DNA from: Coriobacteriia bacterium
Lineage (GTDB): Bacteria; Actinomycetota; Coriobacteriia; Coriobacteriales; Eggerthellaceae
Reading direction: 5' to 3'
DNA length: 64,000 nt
Assembly (NCBI GenBank): GCA_030537355.1
Contig: JAUNNF010000003.1
Location: 62,001 to 126,000 of the forward strand
How positions within the stretch are numbered: position 1 is the first letter of the stretch; every line of letters begins with the position of its first letter. The notes beneath the pieces were generated by a model. The model saw only the letters and a list, made by a program, of their open reading frames with translations. It was not told the DNA's origin and searched no databases. Position numbers and translations under genes: made by a program. Below are positions 8,855 through 17,867 of the stretch, piece after piece.

Positions 8855-10207
8855 ATGAACATTATTCCAAACAAAGCTGAACTCAATTTTACAAAGCGAA
8901 TACTTGAACTTATGGATGTAAGCCCTACCTCTTTCAATGTAATTGACAACAACAAAAAATTACTAGAAGAGGCTGGATACCAAGAACTAATTGAAACAAA
9001 AAAATGGAGCATAAAACCTGGTGGCAAATACTATGTAACAAGAAATATGTCTTGCATTGCGGCATTCCAAATACCAAATGCAAAAAATTTGGATGAATTA
9101 AAGAAAAAACTGAATGGTTTTATGATTGTAGCCACACATAGTGATCATCCTTGCTTTAAGCTCAAACGTAATCCTGAAATCGAAACCGAGGAATATACTG
9201 TTCTTAATACTGAACCATATGGAAATCTCATGTATTATACATGGATGGACAGACCACTTACTGTTGCTGGAAGAGTGTTCTTAAAAACAAAGAAAGGTTT
9301 TAAAACAAAATCAGTAATGGTTAATCGTCCATTGTTTTTAATTCCTAGCCTATCAGCTCACCAATCTGATGACGTGAACAATAAAGGCTTTGTAGCAAAT
9401 GCGCATACTCATATGCGACCACTTTTCGCAGGTCTTAAGAACAATTCGCTATTAGATATTGTTGCCTCTGAAAATAATGTCTCAATTGACGATATCATTG
9501 ACTATGAACTCTATGCATGTAGAACTTCCGAATCCAAAATTTGGGGTGCCAATTATGAATTCATGTCTGCGCGCGCAATAGATGATCAAACGTCTGTATA
9601 TTGTTCACTTTTAGGCTTGCTCGAAGCAAAACCTACATACAGCATTCCTTTGCATGTTGTTTTTGACAACGAAGAAATTGGCTCCAGCACAAAACAAGGA
9701 GCAAACTCAACTATACTCCCTCACGTTTTGCAGCGTATTACAGAGAGCCTTGGTTTAAGCTTTGACCAATATGTTCAAGCACTCCCAAGTAGTCTAATTG
9801 TCTCTGCAGACAATGGTCATGCTTATCATCCAAATTATGGCGAGGCAACAGACAAGCAAATTAAAACTTATCTTGGTCAAGGAATACTGCTTAAATATAC
9901 TGCAGGATTTGCATATGCTACTGATGGTGTGTCATCTACGCTCACTTACAAATTAGCCGAAAAAGGTAGTGTTCCAATTCAGGAGTATTACAATAAATCA
10001 GGCATTACTCCAGGTTCTACTCTTGCAAGATTTATTTCTCCAAAAACAACCATACCGAGTGCAGATATTGGACTACCTCAACTTGCTATGCATTCGAGCT
10101 ATGAAACTTGTTCGACAAAAGACCTGATTTATTTAAAAGACTTTGCAAAAACCGTATATTCTTCATCTATAAAAATGGAAAAAGATGGAAATTATATTGT
10201 AATTTAG
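8855..10207 (+). CDS. M18 family aminopeptidase (aspartyl aminopeptidase type)
   Basis: A 450-residue zinc peptidase of the M18 family, which removes acidic or other residues from peptide N termini in the cytoplasm. Family signatures are HSDHPCFKLK, AIDDQTS, the catalytic/metal DNEEIGSS, SADNGHAYHPNYG and the C-terminal AMHSSYETC. AAAAGGAG precedes the ATG by seven bases. The gene follows the phosphoesterase and precedes a lone PTS EIIA, probably in the same transcript. Peptide use fits an amino-acid-consuming anaerobe. Confidence 0.93.
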   Translation: MNIIPNKAELNFTKRILELMDVSPTSFNVIDNNKKLLEEAGYQELIETKKWSIKPGGKYYVTRNMSCIAAFQIPNAKNLDELKKKLNGFMIVATHSDHPCFKLKRNPEIETEEYTVLNTEPYGNLMYYTWMDRPLTVAGRVFLKTKKGFKTKSVMVNRPLFLIPSLSAHQSDDVNNKGFVANAHTHMRPLFAGLKNNSLLDIVASENNVSIDDIIDYELYACRTSESKIWGANYEFMSARAIDDQTSVYCSLLGLLEAKPTYSIPLHVVFDNEEIGSSTKQGANSTILPHVLQRITESLGLSFDQYVQALPSSLIVSADNGHAYHPNYGEATDKQIKTYLGQGILLKYTAGFAYATDGVSSTLTYKLAEKGSVPIQEYYNKSGITPGSTLARFISPKTTIPSADIGLPQLAMHSSYETCSTKDLIYLKDFAKTVYSSSIKMEKDGNYIVI

Positions 10208-10243
10208 CGTATTATATATAGAACAGAGAGAAAGGATACTAAC

Positions 10244-10684
10244 ATGGCAGATTTAATTACAGAGAAAATGATTAACTTTAACTTAAATGTTAAAACTAGG
10301 GACGAGGCTATCAAAGCATTAGCTGAATCAATTGATTCAGAAGGCCGCATAAGCGATATCGATACATTTATCGAAGATATCTTAAAACGCGAAGCTACAT
10401 GTACAACCGCAATTGGCTTTGGAATAGCTACTCCTCATGCTAAATCTGCTGGTATTAATACACCTGCACTTGCATTTGCAAGACTAGAAAAACCAATCAA
10501 ATGGGATGACGAATCAGAAGAAATCTCAATGATTTTTATGATTGGTGTTGAGCAATCAGGTGCTGATCAGCATCTTGAAATCTTAGCTTCTATCTTTAGA
10601 CAATTGGTTCACAAGAAATTTAGAGACCAATTAAATGCTACTAAGAGTCCACAAGACATCATTGATTTAATCAATAAACTTTAA
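10244..10684 (+). CDS. Lone PTS EIIA, fructose/nitrogen type
   Basis: A 146-residue single-domain EIIA of the fructose/mannitol/Ntr superfamily. His65 in GIATPHAKSAG is the expected phosphorylated residue. There is a ribosome site (GAGAAAGGA). No EIIB or EIIC lies nearby, so it is either an orphan component serving a transporter elsewhere or a regulatory EIIA like PtsN. The sequence cannot decide between these. It converges with the amino-acid ABC operon, only three bases from that operon's last stop codon. Confidence 0.88.
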   Translation: MADLITEKMINFNLNVKTRDEAIKALAESIDSEGRISDIDTFIEDILKREATCTTAIGFGIATPHAKSAGINTPALAFARLEKPIKWDDESEEISMIFMIGVEQSGADQHLEILASIFRQLVHKKFRDQLNATKSPQDIIDLINKL

Positions 10685-10687
10685 GTT

Positions 10688-11416
10688 TTATTTTAGATGC
10701 CCTAAAAAGTTTTTGGTTCGTGGATGTTGCGGATTATCGAAAATCTGTGATGGATTTCCGCTCTCTATAATTTTGCCGCCATCCATGAACACTACCCTGT
10801 CGGCAACATCACGTGCAAAATCAAGTTCGTGAGTGACCACCAACATTGTCATGCCACGGTCCGCTAATCCTTTCATAACCGAGAGTACATCACGTACAAG
10901 TTCAGGGTCAAGTGCACTTGTTGGCTCGTCAAACAACATCACATGAGGATCCATAGCCACAGCTCGTGCAATGGCTACACGTTGTTGCTGCCCACCAGAA
11001 AGCTGATGCGGATAATGATCAGCACGGTCTGCCAAACCTACAGCATCTAACAAGTCCATAGCAATTTTCTCAGCCTCGCTAGACTTAGTCTTTAGCACCT
11101 TCGTCTGTGCAAGCATTACATTTTTTAGTGCATCCATATGCGGAAAAAGATTAAAACCTTGAAATACCATGCCCATGCGTGCTCGTACTTTATTTATGTC
11201 TACACCTTTTGCTGTGATATCCTCGTCTTCAAAAATAATACGTCCACTTGTTGGTGTATCCAACATATTAATACAACGTAGCAAAGTAGATTTTCCAGAA
11301 CCACTAGGCCCTAAGAAAACAACAACCTCGCCAGCTTCAACAGAAAAATTAACGCCATTTAAAACATTAAGGTCGTCAAACTTCTTGTATAAATTTTTAA
11401 CTTCAATAATTGGCAT
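10688..11416 (-). CDS. Polar amino acid ABC transporter ATP-binding protein (GlnQ type)
   Basis: A 242-residue ABC ATPase with Walker [10 protein letters not shown], signature [14 protein letters not shown], Walker [15 protein letters not shown] and the switch His in VVTHE. It matches the GlnQ/HisP group that energises polar amino acid uptake. Its ATG sits directly after the stop codon of the fused permease/binding-protein gene, so they are one operon and one transporter. Confidence 0.95.
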   Translation of the reverse strand: MPIIEVKNLYKKFDDLNVLNGVNFSVEAGEVVVFLGPSGSGKSTLLRCINMLDTPTSGRIIFEDEDITAKGVDINKVRARMGMVFQGFNLFPHMDALKNVMLAQTKVLKTKSSEAEKIAMDLLDAVGLADRADHYPHQLSGGQQQRVAIARAVAMDPHVMLFDEPTSALDPELVRDVLSVMKGLADRGMTMLVVTHELDFARDVADRVVFMDGGKIIESGNPSQIFDNPQHPRTKNFLGHLK

Positions 11417-13522
11417 TTAAACACTTCCCATCTGATTTGAATCAATACCACCTTTTGGAAACACTTCATGTGAAGCAATTGTGCTTTTATCGGGCTTTTG
11501 ATCTTTTTTCATTATACGTTTTGGGGCACCTGTTGGCTTATGAGATTTTTTGAACTTTTTCTCCAAATTTCCAACAATCTTGGCGAGCGGAATTGTAATA
11601 ACAAGATAAAATAGCGCTGCCACAATATATGGAGTAATGGAACCAGTGGATGCAACAATAGTTTTTGCAAACATAACAATTTCCATAACGCCCACACTCG
11701 CAAGAAGTGAGGTATCCTTGTATAGTAAAATAAATTCAGATGTCATTGTAGGTATACATACTCTAAATGCTTGAGGCAATACAACGCTCAACATCGTTTG
11801 CTGCGCAGACATACCAAGGCTCCTTGCTGCCTCAAACTGACCTTTAGGTATAGACTGGATGCCTGCTCTGAATATCTCACAGAGATAAGCACTTGAGTTC
11901 ATCGCCAATACTATGAGTCCTAACAAGAAATTTGGTATATTAATGCCAGCTAGCGGGAGCCCAAAAAACGCAATATATATTTGTAAGAAGAGCGGGGTTC
12001 CACGAATGATATTTACGTATGTTGCGGCAATGGCTCTGAATACACGTAGTTTAGACAGACGCATCAGTGCCAAAATTAATCCTAGCGGTATTGCCAATGG
12101 GAAGGCACAGAGAACAGTTGCCAGTGCCATCAAAAATCCTGTGAAAACAACTGGAATGCTCAACAAGAATATATATGGATTCAAAAATAAATTGAGAAAG
12201 GTGTTGCTATTCCACGCTTTTACAAATTCAGTTTCATTGATGTCCTCAGCAAATCTTTGAATCCACGAGGGATTTATAACAGCAATCGATGGCATATCGT
12301 TGACCTTATGCGACACATCATCTATAGTATAATAGGTGGCGGCACATTTGTATTCCGTTGCGTAATTTTCCGGGAACACAACATCGTATATTTCTAACCT
12401 GAAATAAGCTCCGTACTTTATCTGATTAGGATCTAGAAAGTTAACTTTTATTGTTTGAGCTTCTGCTGTAGCCTTAATTTTTATTGGAGTGCGCGTTAGC
12501 AAGTCTTCGCCTGTTAACATTGTAAGCGCTGTATCTTCGACGCCAAACTTCACACCTTCAGGAAGCGTAAATTGAATGCCGTTTAAATATTCATTTTTTG
12601 CAGTTTGAGCTTCCCAAGTAATGCGAGTCGGCTTGCCACTCATAACATCACTTGTAGCCTGGGTATTTGCTTTGGCAGTACATTTTATTGTCTTGAGGCT
12701 AGTTGTCTCTTCTTTTTCACCACTTACATTAATACCATGTTTAGAAGCAATTTTGTTGAGAGTGCCGTCAGTTTTCATTTCGGCGAGAACACGGTTAATA
12801 TTAGTGAGCAGTGTTGTGTCACTCTTATTGATGGCGATCCCATACTCCTCGCCGGTAGCCACATTTAGAACTACTCGCATGTTTGAAAATGAGGACTTGA
12901 GCATGTCATTAACAACAGCTTTAGTTGAACATACTACGTCAGCTTGATCTGCAAGCACAGCACTAAAACAGTCATTTGCATTTGTGTAGGCCAAACATCT
13001 GGCTCGAGGATAATTTTCTTTTACGAATGTTTCAGCTGTTGTGCCACTCTGAACTGCAAATGTAAGCCCGCTGTCGTAAATTTTGTATTTAGCATTTGAT
13101 GATTCAATGTCAGAACGCTCAGCAACTGCAAAGGACAGATCGGCAGTATAGTAAGGGTCAGAAAAATTCACGCTCTTCTCGCGTTCTGGATCAATTGAAA
13201 TTCCTGACATGCCGATGTCGCATTGCGTACCTGAGGCAACTGCTGTGATGATTGAATCAAAATTCATGATTTTTTCTTCGAGCTTAAGCCCTAGACGGTT
13301 TGCTATTTCATGATAAATGTCAGGCTCATAACCTACTATTTTGTCACCCTGAAGCTCGCAAAAGGGAGGATAATCAGGCGAAGTTGCAACAATTAATTTA
13401 TCCGATTGGCGCTGCGAATCATTGTTGTCAGCATGACTCTGATTTGGATTTTGCATAAAGATAAAACTTAATAGCGCAACTGCTAAAATTCCAAAAATTA
13501 TTTTTACCTTTGCTGCTTTCAT
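11417..13522 (-). CDS. Fused amino acid ABC transporter binding protein and permease
   Basis: A 701-residue fusion. It has an N-terminal signal or anchor segment (KVKIIFGILAVALLSFIFM), a type-3 extracellular solute-binding domain at about 40-266 (LIVATSPDYPPFCE, CDIGMSGISIDPER), an unassigned extracytoplasmic domain of about 145 residues, and a GlnP-type permease at about 433-648 with its EAA loop EAARSLGMSAQQTML. Binding-protein/permease fusions are known in this family; the extra middle domain is unusual. I chose the ATG at 13522 because a TATAAT lies nine bases upstream and there is no ribosome site, which implies a leaderless mRNA. Longer in-frame starts would cross that promoter. Confidence 0.88.
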   Translation of the reverse strand: MKAAKVKIIFGILAVALLSFIFMQNPNQSHADNNDSQRQSDKLIVATSPDYPPFCELQGDKIVGYEPDIYHEIANRLGLKLEEKIMNFDSIITAVASGTQCDIGMSGISIDPEREKSVNFSDPYYTADLSFAVAERSDIESSNAKYKIYDSGLTFAVQSGTTAETFVKENYPRARCLAYTNANDCFSAVLADQADVVCSTKAVVNDMLKSSFSNMRVVLNVATGEEYGIAINKSDTTLLTNINRVLAEMKTDGTLNKIASKHGINVSGEKEETTSLKTIKCTAKANTQATSDVMSGKPTRITWEAQTAKNEYLNGIQFTLPEGVKFGVEDTALTMLTGEDLLTRTPIKIKATAEAQTIKVNFLDPNQIKYGAYFRLEIYDVVFPENYATEYKCAATYYTIDDVSHKVNDMPSIAVINPSWIQRFAEDINETEFVKAWNSNTFLNLFLNPYIFLLSIPVVFTGFLMALATVLCAFPLAIPLGLILALMRLSKLRVFRAIAATYVNIIRGTPLFLQIYIAFFGLPLAGINIPNFLLGLIVLAMNSSAYLCEIFRAGIQSIPKGQFEAARSLGMSAQQTMLSVVLPQAFRVCIPTMTSEFILLYKDTSLLASVGVMEIVMFAKTIVASTGSITPYIVAALFYLVITIPLAKIVGNLEKKFKKSHKPTGAPKRIMKKDQKPDKSTIASHEVFPKGGIDSNQMGSV

Positions 13523-13531
13523 GAATAAGAA

Positions 13532-13537
13532 ATTATA
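13532..13537 (-). promoter_or_regulatory. -10 box of a leaderless promoter (amino acid ABC operon)
   Basis: TATAAT on the minus strand is separated by nine bases from the ATG at 13522, and no ribosome site lies between. Transcription would begin at or next to the start codon. No strong -35 is visible. Confidence 0.6.
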
Positions 13538-13570
13538 CATTGTTTTTAGGCGTATTTGTGCAGTATTTTG

Positions 13571-13576
13571 TATAAT
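13571..13576 (+). promoter_or_regulatory. -10 box of a leaderless promoter (rlmB)
   Basis: TATAAT ends seven bases before the ATG at 13584, so the transcript should start at or beside the start codon. It is divergent from the similar box at 13532-13537; the two -10 boxes are 33 bases apart. Confidence 0.65.
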
Positions 13577-13583
13577 TAGTGTT

Positions 13584-14285
13584 ATGCAAAAGGCATACGA
13601 ATACATAGAAGGAAAACGAGCAATAATCGAAGCTCTTGATGCAAATTGTAAAATAAAGAGAATTTTTTGCATGAGCAAACCTGATAAAAAAATCCTCGAT
13701 ATTGTTAAAAATATTGAATATTGCGATAAGCAAAAACTCGATAGTATGTCACACCATGGTTCTCATCAGGGAATTATTGCTGAAGTTGAATCTTTTCGCT
13801 ATGCTAGCATGAATGACATTCCAGATAACGATAGGTCTTTGGTTGTTGTGCTTGATCACATTGTTGATGCCGGAAATTTAGGTGCAATTATCCGAAGCGC
13901 TGATGCGGTTGGTGCTGATGCAGTTATTATCCCTAAGCAAAGAGCTGCTTCAATTACAGCAGCCACTTACAAAAGTTCAGCAGGTGCTGTGTTTAATATA
14001 CCTGTTATACAGGTGGCTAATTTAAACCAAGCATTAGAGCAGCTTAAAAGTAGAGGATACTGGTCTTACGCTGCTAGTGAACACACAGATACCCTGATTT
14101 GGGACGCTGACTTAAAAGGCAAAGTGGCACTTATCATGGGAGCTGAGCATGACGGGGTCTCGCCATTAGTGCTAAAAAATTCCGATTTTGTAGTCAAGTT
14201 GCCAATTGACGGAAAAGTCGAATCCTTAAATGTCGCTCAAGCAGCTACTGCCTGCATGTACGAATGGGCCAGACAAAATGCCTAA
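13584..14285 (+). CDS. rlmB: 23S rRNA guanosine 2'-O-methyltransferase RlmB/TrmH family
   Basis: A SPOUT-family RNA 2'-O-ribose methyltransferase of 233 residues. It has an N-terminal substrate-binding domain (YIEGKRAIIEAL) and the knot domain with LDHIVDAGNLGAIIRSADA, IMGAEHDGVSPL and LPIDGKVESLNVAQAA. RlmB methylates a guanosine in the 23S rRNA peptidyl-transferase region. The exact target is inferred from the family. The start at 13584 is chosen because a TATAAT lies seven bases before it. It overlaps mnmA by 8 bases, so two RNA-modification genes are coupled. Confidence 0.9.
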   Translation: MQKAYEYIEGKRAIIEALDANCKIKRIFCMSKPDKKILDIVKNIEYCDKQKLDSMSHHGSHQGIIAEVESFRYASMNDIPDNDRSLVVVLDHIVDAGNLGAIIRSADAVGADAVIIPKQRAASITAATYKSSAGAVFNIPVIQVANLNQALEQLKSRGYWSYAASEHTDTLIWDADLKGKVALIMGAEHDGVSPLVLKNSDFVVKLPIDGKVESLNVAQAATACMYEWARQNA

Positions 14286-15264
14286 GGTTTTGGTCGAACT
14301 TTCCGGTGGTGTGGACAGTGCTGTCTGTGCACTTCTGCTTAAAAATCAAGGCTACGAGCTAGTAGGCGCTTGTATGGACCTGCATGAAAGCGTAGATGCG
14401 CAAGGTGCTAAAAATATATGTAAGCAGTTGGATATCGAGTTTAGGCTAATTGAGGTCAGAAGCGAATTCACCAAAAATGTCATTGATTATTTTGCCAGTG
14501 AATACCGCTCAGCTAGAACTCCAAACCCATGCATCATGTGCAACAAAACAATGAAATTTGGGATTATGTATGATGTTGCAAAAGACCTCGCTTGCGACTT
14601 CCTCGCCACCGGACATTATGCACGAATTGTTGATGGCCACCTATATAAAGCCACAGACACCGCAAAAGATCAGAGTTATGTGTTGCACTTTTTGACAAAA
14701 GAGCAACTCACCAAAACCCTACTCCCCTTAGGCGAATACACCAAAAACCAAATTAGACAGCTTGCCAAAGATGCAAATTTAAGTTGCGCAGAAGCAGCGG
14801 AGAGTCAGGATATTTGTTTTTGCGAGGACGGCAAATATGCTGACTACATAAAAGATCACTACAACTATAATTTTGAACCTGGAGATATTGTTGACGAGGA
14901 AGGACACGTGCTTGGGACTCACAACGGACTCATTAACTACACAATTGGCCAGCGCAAAGGGTTAGGCGTAGCTCTCGGAGAACCTACATATGTCTGCAAG
15001 CTTGACTCCCAGAAAAACCAAGTAATTCTAGGCAACGTCAGCACAAACACAGTGCATGTCAAAAACTTTAAATGGATTGAAAAGCCTCGCAAGACCTGCG
15101 AGACAAAACTCAGATACAGACAAAAACAAATTAAATGTCAGACAAAAACCAACAATGATATTATAGAATTACATTTTGATGAGCCAATTACAGCACCTGC
15201 CCCTGGACAGTTTGCGGTGCTCTATGAAGGCGATTTAGTTTTAGGCGGAGGAACAATATGTTAA
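14278..15264 (+). CDS. mnmA: tRNA 2-thiouridylase MnmA
   Basis: MnmA thiolates U34 of tRNAs for Lys, Glu and Gln, using ATP and a persulfide relay. The protein (328 residues) has the PP-loop SGGVDSAVC near its start, the first catalytic Cys in TPNPCIMCN, the second in SQDICFC, and the IGQRKGLGV motif. The ATG at 14278 overlaps the rlmB stop codon by 8 bases and replaces an upstream in-frame option that would extend into rlmB. The end overlaps the ABC ATPase gene by 7 bases. Confidence 0.95.
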   Translation: MPKVLVELSGGVDSAVCALLLKNQGYELVGACMDLHESVDAQGAKNICKQLDIEFRLIEVRSEFTKNVIDYFASEYRSARTPNPCIMCNKTMKFGIMYDVAKDLACDFLATGHYARIVDGHLYKATDTAKDQSYVLHFLTKEQLTKTLLPLGEYTKNQIRQLAKDANLSCAEAAESQDICFCEDGKYADYIKDHYNYNFEPGDIVDEEGHVLGTHNGLINYTIGQRKGLGVALGEPTYVCKLDSQKNQVILGNVSTNTVHVKNFKWIEKPRKTCETKLRYRQKQIKCQTKTNNDIIELHFDEPITAPAPGQFAVLYEGDLVLGGGTIC

Positions 15265-15977
15265 AAATCGAACATCTAACCAAGACCTTTGGCGAAAAAA
15301 AAGCTGTTGACAACCTTAGCTTGCATATTAAACCCGGCGAAATCTATGGCTTTATCGGCCACAACGGAGCTGGCAAAACAACTACTTTGAAAAGCGTTGC
15401 TGGGATTCAGAATTGTGACAGCGGCACTATCACAATTGATGGAAAATCTATCATTGACTCGCCTACTGAATGCAAACGCATATTCGCCTACATCCCTGAT
15501 AATCCAGACATCTACGATTATATGACAGGAATCCAGTACCTAAACTTTATTGGGGATATTTTTGAAGTTGATGCAAAAGTTCGCGAGGAACTTATACACA
15601 AATATGCAAGCGAGCTTGAGATTGAAGATTCTCTCGCACAGAGCATCTCAGAATACAGCCACGGTATGAAACAAAAACTCACTATTGTTTCTGCATGGAT
15701 TCATAAGCCGAAACTTATTATTATGGACGAGCCTTTTGTTGGGCTAGACCCAAGTGCAGCTTTCAAGCTTAAAGGCATGATGCGCGATTTGTGCGATGCC
15801 GGTGGTGCAATTTTCTTTAGTACGCACGTGCTGGAAGTGGCCGAAAAACTTTGCGACAAGATTGCCATCATCAAACAAGGTAGGCTTATCAAGAGTGGTA
15901 CGATGGAGGAAGTCCGTGGCGATGAGAGCTTAGAAGAGGTATTTTTGGAGTTGGAAGATGTTAAAGACGCTGATTAA
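15258..15977 (+). CDS. ABC transporter ATP-binding protein (exporter type)
   Basis: A 239-residue ABC ATPase with Walker A GHNGAGKTT, a variant signature YSHGMKQKLTI, Walker B LIIMDEPFVGLDP and a switch His in FSTHVLE. The sequence type resembles Bacillus EcsA/YtrB-like ATPases, which pair with large hydrophobic permeases. It overlaps the next gene, a membrane protein, by 20 bases and is clearly its partner. The transported substrate is unknown. Confidence 0.92.
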   Translation: MLKIEHLTKTFGEKKAVDNLSLHIKPGEIYGFIGHNGAGKTTTLKSVAGIQNCDSGTITIDGKSIIDSPTECKRIFAYIPDNPDIYDYMTGIQYLNFIGDIFEVDAKVREELIHKYASELEIEDSLAQSISEYSHGMKQKLTIVSAWIHKPKLIIMDEPFVGLDPSAAFKLKGMMRDLCDAGGAIFFSTHVLEVAEKLCDKIAIIKQGRLIKSGTMEEVRGDESLEEVFLELEDVKDAD

Positions 15978-17553
15978 AAAACAATTTTCTGAGCTGTTTA
16001 GTATTTACTTTCAGAGAGGGTCTTCTAAAAAGAAGAAAAAATCTTCCGGCAGCAAAACTGGAATTGCTATCCTCATTGCATTAATTGTACTTGTTAGCAT
16101 GTTTGCTTTTTACGGCATGGCTGAGCTATTGGGCAGCGTCATGTACAACACAGCTAATTGTTGGCTATTTTTCGACATTTTTGCAGGACTTGCTGTTGTT
16201 ATCGCAGCTTTTGTGAATATTTTTATTAGCTCGTCAATGCTATACAAAGCAAAAGACAACTCCCTACTTTTAAGCCTGCCAATAAAACCAAAAACAATTT
16301 TACTATCCAGGATGTCTGTCCTGTATTTTAACTGCACAATATTTACGACAATCATTTGGCTTCCAATATCAATCAACTATTTTGTGCACGTTAGTGCGGG
16401 GATTGTATCTGTCGTAAATATTATTTTACTGTTGTTTATTCTTCCACTATCAGCATTAATAATATCCTGCATCCTCGGTTTTTTGGTTTCCCTTATATCT
16501 ATGAAGCGAGGCATAACTCGAGTACTCGGACTTTTTGGTGTTGCTATTTTAGTTGTTGCTTTTATTGCAATTAGAGTAAACATCAACAGCTCCTTAAATG
16601 CTATCACTGACAACGTCGACCAAATTTCCGCTACAGCTAAAGGTTGGGTCTACCCTGCTCAAGCTGCTGGACTTGCAGCCTGTGGCGACGTGCTCGCGAT
16701 GCTTTTTGTGGTTGGTATCACATTGATAGTATTTGCTCTTTTGTATCTACTTATGTTAAAAACTTTTATAAACCTCATCACCAGCTCAAAAGGTGGCAAA
16801 AAGGCTGTTTATAAGGAAAAGGAAGGCAAGCGTAGAAGTGTTGGAGCAGCGCTACTGATCAAAGAATTCAGGCTCTTTTGGGGTACACCAACATATATGA
16901 TTAACTGCGGATTAGGTGTGGCAATTATGATTATCGGAATTATTGCCGCAATTTGGCAAGCAGGAACCCTGAAGCAGTTTGCCCCATTATTTCAAGCAGT
17001 ACCTGAGTTTGGCAACGCGCTTCCCATTTGTCTTGTCTCGTTAATTGGATTTGTTATCGGTCTGGACGTAATCTCAACTCCAAGCGTTTCAGTTGAAGGC
17101 CGCAAGAACATCTGGATTCTACAAAGCCTGCCAATCGACCCTTACCAGCCCCTAAAGGCAAAAACTTTGTTACACTTTATTGTAAACTCAGTTCCAGCAG
17201 TCCTCCTCGCAATTGTGATTTGCATAATTTTGGAGATTAATGTTCTTATCAGTATTCTTTTATGTATTACATTGTTAAGCTTTATCCTGCTGACAGGCAT
17301 ATTCGGCACATTTATATCAGTTAGACGCGCCAATCTCGACTGGATCAATATCGTAATCCCAGTTAAACAAAACATTGGAATCCTATTTTCGATTTTATTT
17401 ACCTTTGGATTGTCTATTGCTATCTGCATACCTGGTATTTTTGTTGTACCTTATGCTTACTTGCCAGTTATTAGTGTGGTTATGCTACTCTTTTGCCTAC
17501 TTATTAACAAGTGGCTTAAGAATACAGGAGCTAAAAGGTTTAGTAATTTATAA
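15958..17553 (+). CDS. ABC transporter permease, multi-spanning
   Basis: A 531-residue hydrophobic protein with roughly 12 predicted membrane segments in two halves, separated by a basic cytoplasmic stretch (SKGGKKAVYKEKEGKRRS) near residue 280. A second basic patch (KKKKKSSGSK) lies near residue 25, before the first membrane segment. The start lies inside the ATPase gene, with a G-rich ribosome site. It is the membrane partner of the preceding ATPase. The architecture resembles EcsB or BcrB-type exporters, but no substrate can be named. Confidence 0.85.
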   Translation: MLKTLIKKQFSELFSIYFQRGSSKKKKKSSGSKTGIAILIALIVLVSMFAFYGMAELLGSVMYNTANCWLFFDIFAGLAVVIAAFVNIFISSSMLYKAKDNSLLLSLPIKPKTILLSRMSVLYFNCTIFTTIIWLPISINYFVHVSAGIVSVVNIILLLFILPLSALIISCILGFLVSLISMKRGITRVLGLFGVAILVVAFIAIRVNINSSLNAITDNVDQISATAKGWVYPAQAAGLAACGDVLAMLFVVGITLIVFALLYLLMLKTFINLITSSKGGKKAVYKEKEGKRRSVGAALLIKEFRLFWGTPTYMINCGLGVAIMIIGIIAAIWQAGTLKQFAPLFQAVPEFGNALPICLVSLIGFVIGLDVISTPSVSVEGRKNIWILQSLPIDPYQPLKAKTLLHFIVNSVPAVLLAIVICIILEINVLISILLCITLLSFILLTGIFGTFISVRRANLDWINIVIPVKQNIGILFSILFTFGLSIAICIPGIFVVPYAYLPVISVVMLLFCLLINKWLKNTGAKRFSNL

Positions 17554-17624
17554 TTAATTTTGTTTGTTTATCTATTTATTTATTTGGTTTATTAAAATAA
17601 CAAAAGTAGAGAATAATAAAATAC

Positions 17625-17823
17625 AATACCCACAACCTATCATTTTGTACAATAATTCAATAAATTTTGACACAAATTGTCAAATTTAATAGGTTGTGGG
17701 GTATAAAATATATTTTTAACACTATATCTACAATAAAATCTATAAGTTGAAGTAATTTCTAAACAATTATGAACTTAATTATAGAAATTTTATATACAAA
17801 TACCCCACAACCTATCATTTTGG
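17625..17823. repeat. Inverted-repeat intergenic element, copy 2 (three arms)
   Basis: The 314 bp between two convergent genes (17554-17867) holds three arms of the element: an imperfect right-type arm at 17625-17649 (one C missing), a left-type arm at about 17684-17704, and a perfect right arm at 17800-17823. The outer pair 17687-17704 / 17800-17817 matches base for base except near the tip. A short palindrome TTTGACA/TGTCAAA lies between the first two arms. The rest of the gap is AT-rich with no gene. It looks like a nested or rearranged copy. Confidence 0.8.
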
Positions 17824-17867
17824 AGTAAATTTTAAAAAATTATTATTATTTTTAGAGAAAATTTGCT

